From Lates calcarifer (Eukaryota > Chordata > Actinopteri > Centropomidae), in contig NC_066851.1 in NCBI RefSeq assembly GCF_001640805.2, positions 2,304,427 through 2,368,426 on the forward strand: a DNA stretch of 64,000 nt. Reading direction: 5' to 3'. A program made the position numbers and the translations under genes. The first letter of the stretch is position 1. Each line of letters begins with the position of its first letter. Below are positions 52,701 to 63,840 of this stretch, in pieces. Under the pieces are notes generated by a model. It was not told the DNA's origin, did not search any database, and worked only from the letters and a program-made list of their open reading frames with translations.

Positions 52701-55700
52701 TTTTCATGCTTATCAGCATATTATCATTGCATCCAATATATTTATATGCTGAGATGAAACCAACATTTCTGACTCCAATGGCTGCTTGGAGTGATTATAA
52801 CTATTTAAGGATCAGTATGTTTTAAAAGTTGTGTCTGCTGGATCATCTAGAACCTGGACAACCATTGCAACACCATGAATGCTTTCATGGAAAGACTGTC
52901 CTAAGGCGTAAGCTGTTCTCCTCATTAGTACCCAGTAAACTCTTTTGCCTTGGGCAATGGTCTGACAGCACACCATATAAACACCTACGTTTGGAGGACA
53001 CTGGGAACCAATTTTAAGAAAAATATGCAGAAAAGACATATTCTTGATAAGGGCAAAAAACTGATGTATGACAGTGACATATTTGCTCTGATGCATGTGT
53101 TCAGCTATTCTTCCTTCTTTTGTTGACAAAACCCAAAATTAAGACAAGGTGACAATTTAATATTGTTGTCTGTCATCTTCACATATAATCTTATTTAAAC
53201 AAATTCTTGTTTTAGGATATTTAATATGTACATATGTACAATTATATGTACATACACCCCACAAAACACTGGACACAAATGGAATAAAAAGGAATCTAGA
53301 TATTTTCCCCTGTTTCTGTGAATTATCTTGCCAGAGCTTATAACAGGTAGTTTAAGTTGTCAGACAGCATTTACTGTTTGTTTAACTCTGACTCTGTATC
53401 CAATCCCTCCAGTAAATAAGTCATAATAACAGAGAACAAGCCTGAGCACATCATACTGATTGGCCGAGAGCTTCCAAAGAGCATCAGTGGATCAGAATGG
53501 TGTGACTGTGGATAATGAATATCAGCAGGTCATCAGGCCATTATGTGTGATATTGTGGAAGTGTGAAGTGCCACATTGCATCATGTTCCTGTTTGGGCAC
53601 TTGGACCATCAGACACACATACACACGCACAAGCAGTGTGAAGGCAGTGTTTTCTATAATGCTGCTTACTTGACCAAAAAAAGACTTTTGCTGGTTTTAC
53701 TTTATCAGCAGAGCTATCTGACAAAATTAATTTCAGGTTTTGAGCTGAAAAAATGTTTTTTCTGTTTCATGTTGTAATTTGACTCAATTTGTAGTTTTGA
53801 TTTTTGTTTGTAATGTCTACATATTCACCTCCTTGGTTTAGTATTATCACAGGTATGGAGCCCCCAGTTAAACTCCACACAAAATAAAAGATTTGGGGGC
53901 TCCATACCTGGTTAGAATATTGTTAGTTTTCTACATATTTGGTCAGAGAGTTTTGATGATGGTACTAAATGGAAAGTCAAGGGATCATCAGAGTTTTAAT
54001 AGTTCAAGTTTTATGACAACCAGTTAAAAAAATATCAAGATATTTCACTCAAACCCTCAACCTGATAGAGAAAAGTTTTTAGCCTTCATTCTCAGATCAA
54101 AAATGTCTGTATAAAATAATAATTGCCATCCATTTAATAAATTTCAGTCTGGAATAAAATGGTGGCACTATCCGACTTATCAAATAATATTGGAACCCCT
54201 AGAGTCATGCCATTGGATCTGTCAGAAGTATTAAAATGGCCAAAATGTCACTGAAAATAAACTGAAATACTTAATTTTTTTGCATAAACCTGAAGCTAAT
54301 TTTAGGTTGAAATGGTCAGCCTGTACAGAGGCACTGTTTAATAAACTTGCATTTACCTTGTCATTCTCTTGTATTAAATCCACTCTGTTCCTGAAGTCTT
54401 CATCTTGCGAGCTGAGTGGTTGGTCATCGGGCAGAGTTTCTGAAGTTGGTGCTGGCTGGAGAGCTGATACACTCAGAACTGAAGGCCAGCTCTGCATTTC
54501 AGTATCAAGGGGCTCAGTAAATATGGTTTCCTCTTTGTCTGGGTAGAACAGATCCATGGGTTCAACAGGATCACCAACTAGATCCTCTGTGGGAGAACTT
54601 CGATCTGCATAAAAGAAGTTCATGTCTCTGGACGCACTAGGTGGTTCATAACATGAAACACCTATCTTACCATCTGGCTCTGAGTTGACTGAATCCAGTG
54701 TGCTCTGCTGTGTGTTTGCTGTCTCACTGTCAGAAAAGGTGTCACCCATTTTGTCCTGCTCAGTAGTAGTCAAAGGCTGAGATGTATCATCTATAGAAGA
54801 AGTTTGAGCAATTAAGTCCTTGTCAGTATTATCTGTCTGAGAGTTATTGTGAGGAAACTCACATTCCTGTTTGGTTTCACTTATTTCCATGTTATCTCTT
54901 GTGTATGGAACATATGTGTCTACATTTGAAGAATTCCTGATGTCATGTTCATCTGTATAATCCAAATGCCCATTTTCTAATGTCCCATATTTGCTCTGAA
55001 GCTGTTGGTTTAACATTTTCTGTTATCAGGCTTCTGTTATCGAGGTTTTCGTCAGCATTGTCATTGGAGTCACAACTCTGTTCATCTGGATTTTGAAGGC
55101 TATTGACATCTGTGTCAGTCCCATTAGTTCCAGTTGCCTCTGGCTGTTTTGCCTCTTCATCCTCAGCATGAGCTTGTGTTTCTGGGTCACATGTTTCCTC
55201 TTCATTCTGCTCTTCAGGCTCACAGGAAATGGAGATCAGAGGAATGCTTGGTGCTACCTCTTGGTCGGTTGGATGTGTGTTTGCTAAGGCACCAACAGTT
55301 GTTGTGCTAATGCTTTCTTGACGATCTGGGTAATCTCTTAGAATTCCTTCACTTTCTTGTGTTTCTACAACCCCTTCATCCACTGGGTCCTGTCTTTTCT
55401 CTGCTAAAGGAGAATCTGTTCTCTGACACTGGCTTTCCACTGAGGCCTCCTCAGAGTTATTTCTCTCATTCAGACTCTCAGTTCGACCATTCATTTGTCC
55501 TTCATTGTCTTGTGCATCACCAGTGAAGTCTACAGTTTCCTTTAAACATTCCGGTTCTCTGCAAGTGCTCTCTCCAATACTGGTTTGCTTCACAGAATCT
55601 GCAAACTGGTCAGGGAGTGGTATTTCAGTGTTGGAGCTAAGATGGGACTGATTAGTTTTATCGGTTTCAAGATGATCGTCAGCACCAGAGTTGGCCAGTA

Positions 55701-58700
55701 CTTCTGCATCGCACAGTTCATATGAAGGTTCTTGCTCTCTGGGTTCTTTATCTTTTTGAAGTGGACTTGTATTCATCTGTTTTGCATCTTCTTCTCTTGT
55801 GATCTCTGCTTTGCTCTGCTCTAGTGTCATGTCCTGGTTGTAGTTCTCAAGGATTACCTGTTTCTCTTTTCAGTACTTCTGCTTGCTTTTTCTCAGATAG
55901 CCCTTGGATTTGTTCCTGTGTTCTCTCCAAGTGAGCTCAGTGAGTAAATCCCTTCATCATCGTATGACTTGGTAATCGATTGCTCATAAGGGACTCTATC
56001 CTCTATGGATGGGACGAACCCTTCATCAATATTGGTGACCTCCACAGGGGTGGCATGGTACACATCCCAGGCTGTTCCACTGTCACACAAAGAACTGTCA
56101 CTTTGGCTCTCACAAAACTTCTCTGGCATCACCCCGAATTCACTCTCCACCCAGGAGTCTGGTGAGCTGATTGCAGAGTCACCGATTACTGACTCAGTGT
56201 TTACACACTCAGTCACTGAAGAACTGGTGGGAGAGTGAGTGTAAGACAATTGTGGGGAGTTAGAGGTTGAGTTGGTTAAGACCTCATTGACCGGTTCCTT
56301 GGAGTCTTCAACCACACTGCTGGACATGTCTTCCATGTGGGGGGAATCTGCTAAGAAGTCTTCAGTTGACCACGAGCGAGCTGTAGCTGTCCTAAACGGG
56401 TGTGAAATGGCACTCCTGTCCTCTGACACTGAGGAAATTAAGATTTTGGGTGGGGGTTGGGTGTAATCCCTCTGGAACCTGTAGGACCTCTCCCTCACTC
56501 TGCTTCGTTGAGCACCATTTCTTATGTGGTCAGAATCAGTGTCACGGAAGTTGAGTCGGCCCATAGAGACGCTTCTTTCAATCAGCTGGCAGGGCTCCTC
56601 TGGCTGAGTTAGAAACAAAAAAATGGCAGAAATCAGAAATCAGTGCTCATGATCAGAAATCAGTGTTTGGTCAAAATCTGATGTCAGACACAAACCATCC
56701 ATGCACTGTTAGCACCAATTCTTACCTCCTCTATGCCAGGGAAGTGTTCCAAGAACTGTGACACATATGTCATGATGGACTGTTCATCAGGGTGCGTTGA
56801 TAGTTACATCTGGGCAAATAAAGAACAATTGCCACAGTTGTTAACAAATAAATGCCTATTTTATTTATTCTAATTATGGAAATGACCACAAAATGTCAGT
56901 TCTATCTGTCATTTGTTTAAGTATATCACCCTTATGAATAAGCACTCTCTAAAAGAGGATCAACTGTATTACTATTGGGGGGTGGTTTCTATTTTTCCCC
57001 CTTTAGAAAATCAGTAATTGTAAGGCTCATCATGGTATCACAGTTGTGGGAAGCAACCAGATAAGGCTAATATGGAAAAATAGATATTTTCTTGTTACCC
57101 TCAGGCTCCAGGAGGCGTGGGATACCGAGGCTGTAGTGGGCTATCCTGAAGGCGTCCTCTAGATTCTCCCTGGCACTCCTCAGCAGGGCTTTCCTCATGT
57201 CTACCAGGCTGGGGTCAATGGACTTAATGACAGCCAGGAAGGCTAGACCACTTGTCCAGCTCTTCCCAAAATCCTGAACTGCTACACCATACCTATGAGC
57301 AGACATAAGTTCACAGATCAGACTGTGCATCAAAAGGAACAAAGAAACTACTTTTTTGTGTAAATGTGGAGTAACAGTAGCACTGTCTCTTGAATGAGAT
57401 GTTGCTGTTGAATTGTCTAAATGTAATTTTTTAATGCCATACCATAAATTAAATTCCATTCACCTTTTTCACATTTTAATTCTTATTTGATTTTATTAAT
57501 GTAAGGTAATTTGGGTGGAGCAAATATAGAGATCTATACCCAAACACACTGCCAGTGACAGCTGATGTTATTTACTTTATGGTTCAGGACACATCTTTGG
57601 CCTGAGGCAACTTTAGTATCTACAACAACGTACAGGCTGAGTGCAGTAAGCTGTGTTTTCATTATTAGACCCTACTATCGGTTCCCTTACTTTTTATTTG
57701 TGTAACAGATTAGATAGGTCCTTTTAATAAGCCACTTGCCACAAAGACAATCTTCTGCTGAAATAAAAATGTCCCGAAGGCTTTAATGAAGATGGACTCC
57801 TGGAATCCTGCAGCACAGCCACTGAATTCCAATGGGTTTCATTGTATAAACTTGTAATTTGTCTGTAACAGCTCACGTGTGTGCTCGTCAGAAAAGCATT
57901 TGGGTTAATAAGGCTATAGTAAGATGCTGTACCATGCCCATAGCGATGCATGGATTGGGCTGCTGGGTCATAGCCATTTGATAAGGTCAAAGAAAAAGAG
58001 CCTACACCGGTTAGTGTGAGACAGGATGCTTCTAGAATCGTGTGAGAGTTGGCAACACTGTGATACTGAGGAGACAGAGCTGGGCTCCAGCAGGGTGCCA
58101 TTTGGATGTCAGGAGGCGGAACACTAGTGGGCCCCTCTGCTGCTATTTATCCATCCATCCCTTAGCTGACCACTTTTCCTTTGAGGGTTGCACGGGGGCT
58201 GAAGCCAATTCCAGGGACACTGGGTGAGAGTCTATCACAGAGCTGGTGTATAGAGATAAAAAACCATTCACACCTATGGGCAATTTAGAGTCATCAATTA
58301 ACCTGCATGTCTTTGGACGACTGCAGAACAACACAGAAGGGCCCTGGTTGCACCAGAACCCAGGCCTTTCTTGTTATGAGGCAACATTGCTAACCACTGC
58401 ACCACTGGGCTTCCCTGTACTAGGTATTCACTAGGAAAAACAAAAACAGATGACTAAGAAATTGTCACATTTTTTAACCCAAGATTTAATCTTAACTAAA
58501 AATGGCAGACTCACTTGCGTGTTCGCTTCTGCACCCACTGTAGCAGTTTCTTGATGGCCTTGCTGTGTTCTCGCATGGCTGTGGACGCTGACTGTCTCTC
58601 ATCTGATGGTGTGCTGCAGTAGGATGTGTCAGAGTCAGAGCTGGTGGGAATGGATGACAGGCTGGAGGTGGAGGGGAATTGGCTTCTGATGTTCCCAGTC

Positions 58701-61700
58701 AGCTCCTTAATCTGTACAGAGACAGAAATTTGGATTGTTTTCCACTTTAGTCAAAGGTCTTACTGGTCAGTTCAAATGTTGAGTATCAAATTCATCCATG
58801 TTTCTCCAACAGATTGTTTATCCCAGTGTTTTATACTGACACTCAAGCAAATATTTTTCTGAATATTGCTATTAAAAAGTAACCAGCACACTGAAATAAC
58901 TTATATGGGAGATGGAGCCCTTTTAACACATAGTGCCCAAATTTCGAGGGTTAAAAGGAACTGGACACTTCACTAATGTTTCTTGAGCAGCTGTTTGTTG
59001 TTTCAACGTGACTTCATTTACTGAGCACACACACTGATTTAGAGTCTCAAGCTGCCTTTTAGAATGAGATGGAAATCTATGAGGAGGTAAGAGGTGGCCA
59101 TGTAAGTGAAGAGGATAAAAATAAGTAGGACAAAAAAATCTTTTAGAGAGCAAGTTATTGGCTTTTGAAAAAGAAAAGAAAGACCATTACCAAAATATCT
59201 GGGAGTATACACTGATAAGAAACTGAAGTGGTCAGTCAAAAGGTTTTTGTTGTGTTTAAAAAACACCATCCAGGTTTAATGCTCCCTAGTACAAAGTCTG
59301 TGTAATGGCCGATTGACATGATCTGTAAACAGGAGAATTCATAGTGAATGAATGGGAGTGTTGATGATGTTACTATCCTCCTTCCTTCCTCCTGCACACT
59401 CTAGATGGGCACCATGCCTCACCTAAACCATCAAGAGGATTTCCAGTGGGAATTCATTTGATGCGTAAAAGGGTAATAGCGTTTTCACACGTGGTTCATA
59501 TGAGAAAATGGCCTATGTCACCAAGCTTCTGGCCCCATCAGTTTCACAGGAACAAGTGCAACCTCTGTGGTGTTCTAGTAAGGGTCAGTAAGAACAGAAG
59601 GAAAAAGATGAACAAAAAATGAAAGCACTGAAAAAGCAAGCTAAGAGGACAGCAAGTGTTTTGTCAAACTACTGTTCCTGCAGTCAAGAATCAATTTTCA
59701 TGGTCAGATTTATTTATGAATATACTCTCATTGCTTGCTATTACTGCACGAAACAAGCAATTGCTTTCGAAGATGAGACAGTAAGTGGCAGAACTGAAGA
59801 GAAAATTAAGGATCTGTTGAATTGTTGCAGTACCTATTACTTGTGGGCTCTTTGAAACATAACAGGACACTTATGAGAAATTACCCATCAGTTCCTCTGA
59901 CCAGACCAGATCAGACCAGATCTCGCTCATCATTACCATTAATCCCAGCTGAGACCTGACAGTGTTCTCAGCTTCATACAGTGGAATGAGTCTGGAATGA
60001 GAGGACAGTGTGAACTGTTTCCTCAAGGCACAGAGCTACACTGTGAATTACATAAACTACCCAGCAAGCTGCACTCTGATGGGCTTTTATGAATGGAAAG
60101 TGCACAGGCTGTGAAATAGACATTTTATTCTTACACTTGACCTTATTTTGTATGAAAAAAGGAGCAGAGGAAAGGAGATGAGGTGGAAACTCAAAGTACA
60201 CAGTAGAGGGGATGAATGGGTTTTAAATGAGGATATATCAAACAAAGTGGCAGAGATTGAAAATGAGATTACCTGGAAGAAGAGGATGATGTTCCAGATG
60301 AGACCCAGGATGATGGAGGAGTTTCCATCAGCAACATCAGCTGCATCAATACTGACCAGCTTTACCTGGGGACACACACATTCTATATGTGTCAACAGTT
60401 TAGCTATTCATTGAGCAATACAGCAGCTGATGGCCGTGGTACTCACGTTTCTCTCCTCAAGGAAAGACAGGACCTTGGCAATGTTGTTGAGTCTGAAGAT
60501 ACGATGGGAGGACCTCTTGAACCAATGAAGCTGGAAGATTATTTAGAATAAGAAATATAATCAGATGATATAAATACTGCCTATACAACAACTACTGCTA
60601 TCTGTGTCAGGAAAGCTGCTGTTGTGATTATTATACCCAACACTGTACAGTTACATGTGTGAAAATTTCTGGCAGTGTAATTGTCTGACCAGCTTGCAGC
60701 CAGAGAGCTCTTCCAGCAGGGCCATGAGGATGCGTCCATCCTGGATGTCCTGGAAAAGGTCATGGACCTCAATGGCTGGGTCACACTGAGAATGAAGAGA
60801 AAGGAGAATATTTCAGAATATTTTATCAAAATGGATCCCATGACAGGGATGTATTTTCAAAGTCTGTGACCCCATTTAGACAGTTAGGGGTAGTTCAGAT
60901 AGCTACTGGATGTTAAAAGCTAAAGCATTAGAGACAAACTGATCCTACGTTCTAGCAAGATGTAAATAAACTGATCCCTAATCAGCTCAATATCACTGAA
61001 CGATCTGTGTGGATGAGAGAGCAACGTGAATGAGAGCCTGCGAAGACAATCACACTTTTGTTTAGCTTGTAGTTTGTGTAAAAATGAAATAGGCTTCCAT
61101 GCACCATGCTCTGAGCCAATATGCCTTCATGATTGTCATTCAATGTTTCTACTAAAACCTCTGTGACCTGCAGACAGGTCTTCAGGTGTCCTAAACATGA
61201 TAATGTGGAGATTATTTGACATTTCTAGGAATCTGTCCAGCATCAAACCTAAATAACAGCAGAGCCATGCCAACGTCCCTGCCAAACACCCAGAAAAATC
61301 ACCTGTACTGACCGCTGTACACTTTAAGCAACTATAAGGACATATGTGGAGATGTTCTTACATCTTGAATACCCAACTGTTGACACAAGTGTAAACTATG
61401 CAGATTTATCTGAAAATCAGTCAGTAACCTGCAGCCTGCACTGCCTGAGCCAACATTTATTCTGTTATCACAACAAGTCATTGCTAACTCAGGTATTTGT
61501 GAACTTGTCTGAACAAGGTGAATAGGTGAATGGTGGCGGGAGGGTGGCGGCAGGGTAAAGTGACTGTAACTTTCCAAGATGACACAGAGACAAATGTATG
61601 ATTGTCTGTTAGTGGGTCAGAGATTTGATGCAGGGCCAAACAGTGAATAAGAGAAGAGAGGCCCATTGTGTGAGAGAAAACAGAAGAAGTGATCAGACTC

Positions 61701-63672
61701 TCAACTCACCCTGACTCACCCCTGGTTGGGGAGTGAAATCAGAAATGAAAAAAAAAAAAAAAAAAGGCTCAGAAGTGAAACTACAGTTTCCACAGAAACA
61801 CAGCGTGTCAGTGGAAACACAGTGATGTAAGGCTCTGCAGGAGTTCACTGCAAAGCACAGGTGTACTGTAACTACAGCTAACAATGAAATAACTTTCATT
61901 TCATTGTACAGTCATTTTATAGGAGTGACCCATAGTAACCTATCTATGCTGAGGTATGTTCGACATAAAGCTTGACAGCTTGATAAGGTACAGGTGGACT
62001 ACACATAAGTGAGAAAAGGAAAGAAAATCGCTTCATCAGTCTGGTTGACTGATACTATAGTTTTCAGCCAAACCTTCTGATAACTTTCTAATAGAGGTGA
62101 AATGATTGGTCATTTAACTGATTAATCAATCAGCTGAAAGTTTATTAGAAACTATTTTGATAACAGATGAATAGTTTTAGTAATCTTTCAAGCAAAAACA
62201 CTGAATATTATCTGGTTCCAGATTCTCTGTTGTGAGGATTCACAGCTTCTGGACTGTTGATTAGACAAAACAAAACAACATAGACATCCTGTTAGACTCT
62301 GTAATGGCCATTTTTCCACCACTGTCTGAACTTCTATATAGAAAACAATTACAGTAGCTGATTAAACAAGTAGATTAAGTGTTGATAAAAACTAATTGTT
62401 AGCCTTTTGCTGACTCTAGTTATCATGTAAAGGTGTCCAGGAGACAGAAACAAGAACATCCAAGACTTTTAATCGCAGGTGAGGGACTTGGGTTTAGACA
62501 CTTCAGAACCTGCCTGATTTCTAAGTGGATTTCTGAACATTTGTTAAGATGTTGAGTCATGATATGTGTGTAAGTCATAAAGACTCTAAATGCATGTGTA
62601 TCATGTCTGTGTGTTAAGATTTGACTACATTTTGACTCAGAGAAGAAGGAGAGCAATTCTTTATGCAAATTGCAACAAAGTACCTTCATTATCTCCATAA
62701 GCTGTGTGGCTGCTGCTACTGATGATCATGGCTTTCTATTGTTTTCTGCCACGCCCCCTTGGTGACGAGTGTCACAGTTTGAAAACCTGGTTTAGAAATT
62801 AAGTTTAGAACATTTGTGTCTGTCTGTGGACACCTGTGGTGATTGGTGGAGATGCTACATCGTGTAGCATTTACCATGATAAACTGATGACAACACACAC
62901 GAACAAAGCTAGCGTTAGGGACAGGAGAAACAAATGTATAAACTAAATTAAAAAACGATATATTAAAATATTGCCAAAAAATGTTTTATTTCCATGATAA
63001 TCTGACCAGTACTGGATTTTTTGAGAAAGATACTGATTATTTAAAATGATATTTGTAATTCATGAGTCACATTTATGTACTTACTTATCCATTGTTGTGT
63101 CTCTCTTTGGCCTCCACACATTGTTAGTTTCTAATTCCATTCATTGACAGGATTCTCAGCAATTACCACAAATCATTTATCCTCTATTTAGCCCAAAGCC
63201 TCTCCTAGCCAATTGCTCAGACACAGCAGCAGCCTGTAACATCACCACTGTTCTGTCAGATGAACTCTTTACAGTGTATCAAACTTTAATGTGGCACAGA
63301 GGCAGTTCCACACAACCACATGTATAATTTAGACCTACTGTTGTGTACATCGTGTCTCAGCTGCAGTGTAAAGCCCATACAGGGAGCATGGTGGGGCAAT
63401 CTAAGCTTCATGATACAGTCTGTAGTAAAGATGGAGCTACCCTGTGTTTTGGGGGTGGAGTGGCAATAAAAGAAATTGTCTTGTTCCACCCAGGTAGTAA
63501 CTGGACGCTCAGTAAGCAGCTCTGTAATAACTGAGTGTGGAAACCATGATTACTGTTTCTCCTCTGTGTGTATTTTCTGTGGCTACCATTTTAAGAAGCT
63601 ATCAACAAACCTTTTCCAAATGTAGGTTCATCCATCGGGTGAAAGTCCTCTTCTGAACCAGTTCTCTTTCAA
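49582..63672 (-). CDS. clmn: clmn (calmin), partial; 12 coding exons, 5' end outside window
   Basis: Calmin is a membrane-anchored protein with two actin-binding-type calponin-homology (CH) domains and one C-terminal transmembrane segment, known in mammals from neurons and testis. Visible parts in order: CH1 (RTFTRWMNLHLEK, VHDLFQDIQDGRILMALLEE, GLIWNIILFFQ), a Ser-rich linker, CH2 (AIKKLLQWVQKRTRK, YGVAVQDFGKSWTSGLAFLA, IPRLLEPED), a very long acidic disordered region, and a tail anchor (LHLLLLLWLLLYCFWLLPQ). The residues before CH1 lie beyond 64000. Exon phases join throughout, but two exons contain +1 frame breaks (one in 56726-56809, three in 54357-56603). Orientation and position next to dicer1 match the mammalian locus. 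Identity is firm; intactness is not. Confidence 0.94.
49717..49780. repeat. (GT)n(GA)n tract in the last clmn intron
   Basis: GT units then GA units, next to the acceptor of the final clmn exon. Confidence 0.85.
50398..50453 (-). CDS. clmn: clmn exon (56 bp)
   Basis: Encodes DNQRAVTAASSTADSGDI, just before the membrane anchor. Too short for an open-frame search; called from acceptor cacag, donor TTTG|gtaaga and phase agreement. Confidence 0.75.
50559..50649 (-). CDS. clmn: clmn exon
   Basis: Encodes SDSKSFSRQSESQIPPVLRH and RKGARLTESV, a short basic Ser-rich segment. Acceptor tttcag, donor GTG|gttagt. Phases fit both neighbours. Confidence 0.78.
51827..52005 (-). CDS. clmn: clmn exon
   Basis: Encodes VITKTNQETDKASESQEQSL through ENTDPVR, acidic and low in complexity. 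Joins the large exon in phase 0 and the next in phase 2. Acceptor gttag, donor GTGAG|gtaggt. Confidence 0.85.
52455..52600 (+). mobile_element. tRNA-derived SINE
   Basis: Box B-like aggtccaatccctg is followed by gaagcgctttgtgtggtcaa and agaaaagtgctatttcagtg, ending gtttaccat: the tail of a well-known fish SINE family. Confidence 0.7.
53850..53910. repeat. perfect 17-bp inverted repeat (foldback)
   Basis: Arms caggtatggagccccca (53850-53866) and tgggggctccatacctg (53894-53910) are exact reverse complements around a 27-nt AT-rich loop. Possibly a tiny foldback DNA element. Confidence 0.9.
54357..56603 (-). CDS. clmn: clmn large exon: acidic disordered region, three frame shifts
   Basis: Starts PEEPCQLIERSVSMGRLNFR, includes PPPKILISSVSEDRSA and ARSWSTEDFLADSPHMEDM, is rich in Glu, Asp, Ser and Thr, and ends VDLIQENDK before gtaaat. 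Frame A is open to TGA at 55893. The next stretch (ERTQEQIQGLSEKKQAEVLK) is in the +1 frame, the long middle (from LENYNQDMTLEQSKAEITRE to LDNRSLITE) is in the next +1 frame, and from LNQQLQSKYGTLENGHLDYT onward it shifts +1 again. Total length 2247 is a multiple of three because three single-base shifts cancel. Whether these are sequence errors or real cannot be told here. Confidence 0.85.
56726..56809 (-). CDS. clmn: clmn exon: end of CH2, frame-broken
   Basis: With phase 1 before and phase 0 after, this exon should be 2 mod 3, but it is 84 bp. Read from the acceptor it gives DVTINAP then a stop; one base later it gives DEQSIMTYVSQFLEHFPGIE, the expected end of CH2. The natural site is the CCC run (+ strand ggg, 56790-56792). 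Acceptor gcccag, donor GAG|gtaaga. Confidence 0.9.
57099..57292 (-). CDS. clmn: clmn exon: CH2
   Basis: Encodes YGVAVQDFGKSWTSGLAFLA, VIKSIDPSLVDMRKALLRSA and IAHYSLGIPRLLEPE. Strong match to the CH2 domain of mammalian calmin. Acceptor ctcatag, donor GAGG|gtaaca, phase 1. Confidence 0.95.
57293..58514 (-). other. clmn intron
   Basis: Intron inside CH2. Contains one dispersed repeat (58148-58412); nothing else recognised. Confidence 0.75.
58148..58412 (+). repeat. dispersed fish repeat
   Basis: Includes ccattcacacctatgggcaa, tttagagtcatcaattaacc, gcatgtctttgga and tgctaaccactgcaccact, the standard wording of a very abundant fish interspersed repeat. Confidence 0.7.
58515..58711 (-). CDS. 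clmn: clmn exon: CH1-CH2 linker and CH2 start
   Basis: Encodes IKELTGNIRSQFPSTSSLSS, a Ser/Thr-rich linker, then AIKKLLQWVQKRTRK opening CH2. Acceptor tgtacag, donor CGCAA|gtgagt, phase 2. Confidence 0.93.
60273..60365 (-). CDS. clmn: clmn exon: end of CH1
   Basis: Encodes VKLVSIDAADVADGNSSIIL and GLIWNIILFFQ, the last CH1 helices, very similar to mammalian calmin. 31 codons; acceptor ccccag, donor CAG|gtaatc. Confidence 0.95.
60447..60530 (-). CDS. clmn: clmn exon: CH1
   Basis: Encodes LHWFKRSSHRIFRLNNIAKV and LSFLEERN, the R-x-x-x-N-I-x-x-x-L-x-F-L segment of CH1. 28 codons; acceptor ttccag, donor AAC|gtgagt. Confidence 0.92.
60690..60785 (-). CDS. clmn: clmn exon: CH1
   Basis: Encodes CDPAIEVHDLFQDIQDGRIL and MALLEELSGCKL, the D-L-F-x-D-I-x-D-G-x-x-L-x-x-L-L core of CH1. 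32 codons; acceptor tctcag, donor CTG|gtcaga. Confidence 0.93.
60786..63610 (-). other. clmn intron
   Basis: Intron between the first two visible CH1 exons. Holds a poly-A run near 61750 and a MITE-like element at 62086-62390; no gene. Confidence 0.75.
62086..62390. mobile_element. MITE-like element
   Basis: Contains aactgattaatcaatcagct, aaactattttgataacagat and ccagattctctgttgtgagg, shared with the family at 39721-39910. Confidence 0.55.
63611..63672 (-). CDS. clmn: clmn exon: start of CH1
   Basis: A 62-bp exon encoding ERELVQKRTFTRWMNLHLEK, the opening helix of a type-1 CH domain. Acceptor ttgcag, donor AAG|gtttgt. At least one upstream exon lies outside the window. Confidence 0.88.
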
Positions 63673-63807
63673 CTGCAACACAGAGAGAGGACAAAAGACT
63701 TCAGTCATCAGGAGAGTAAAGCAGGGCCACAGTACTGATCAGAGCCTGAAGAAGCAAGCAAGCATAAATCACCTCATGCCAAGGACCTATCACCATAGCA
63801 AAGAAAC

Positions 63808-63840
63808 AACAACAACACACACACACACACAGACACACAC
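63808..63840. repeat. (CA)n microsatellite
   Basis: CA units in the clmn intron at the edge of the window. Confidence 0.9.

Larger units (their letters stand above)
52006..54356 (-). other. clmn intron
   Basis: Contains a SINE (52455-52600) and a 17-bp perfect inverted repeat (53850-53910). No exon recognised. Confidence 0.75.

Noticed and set aside
55856..55893. short intron explaining the clmn frame changes
   Set aside because: A good donor exists, but the nearest acceptor-like AG would give an intron of about 24 nt, far too short, and no pyrimidine tract follows.
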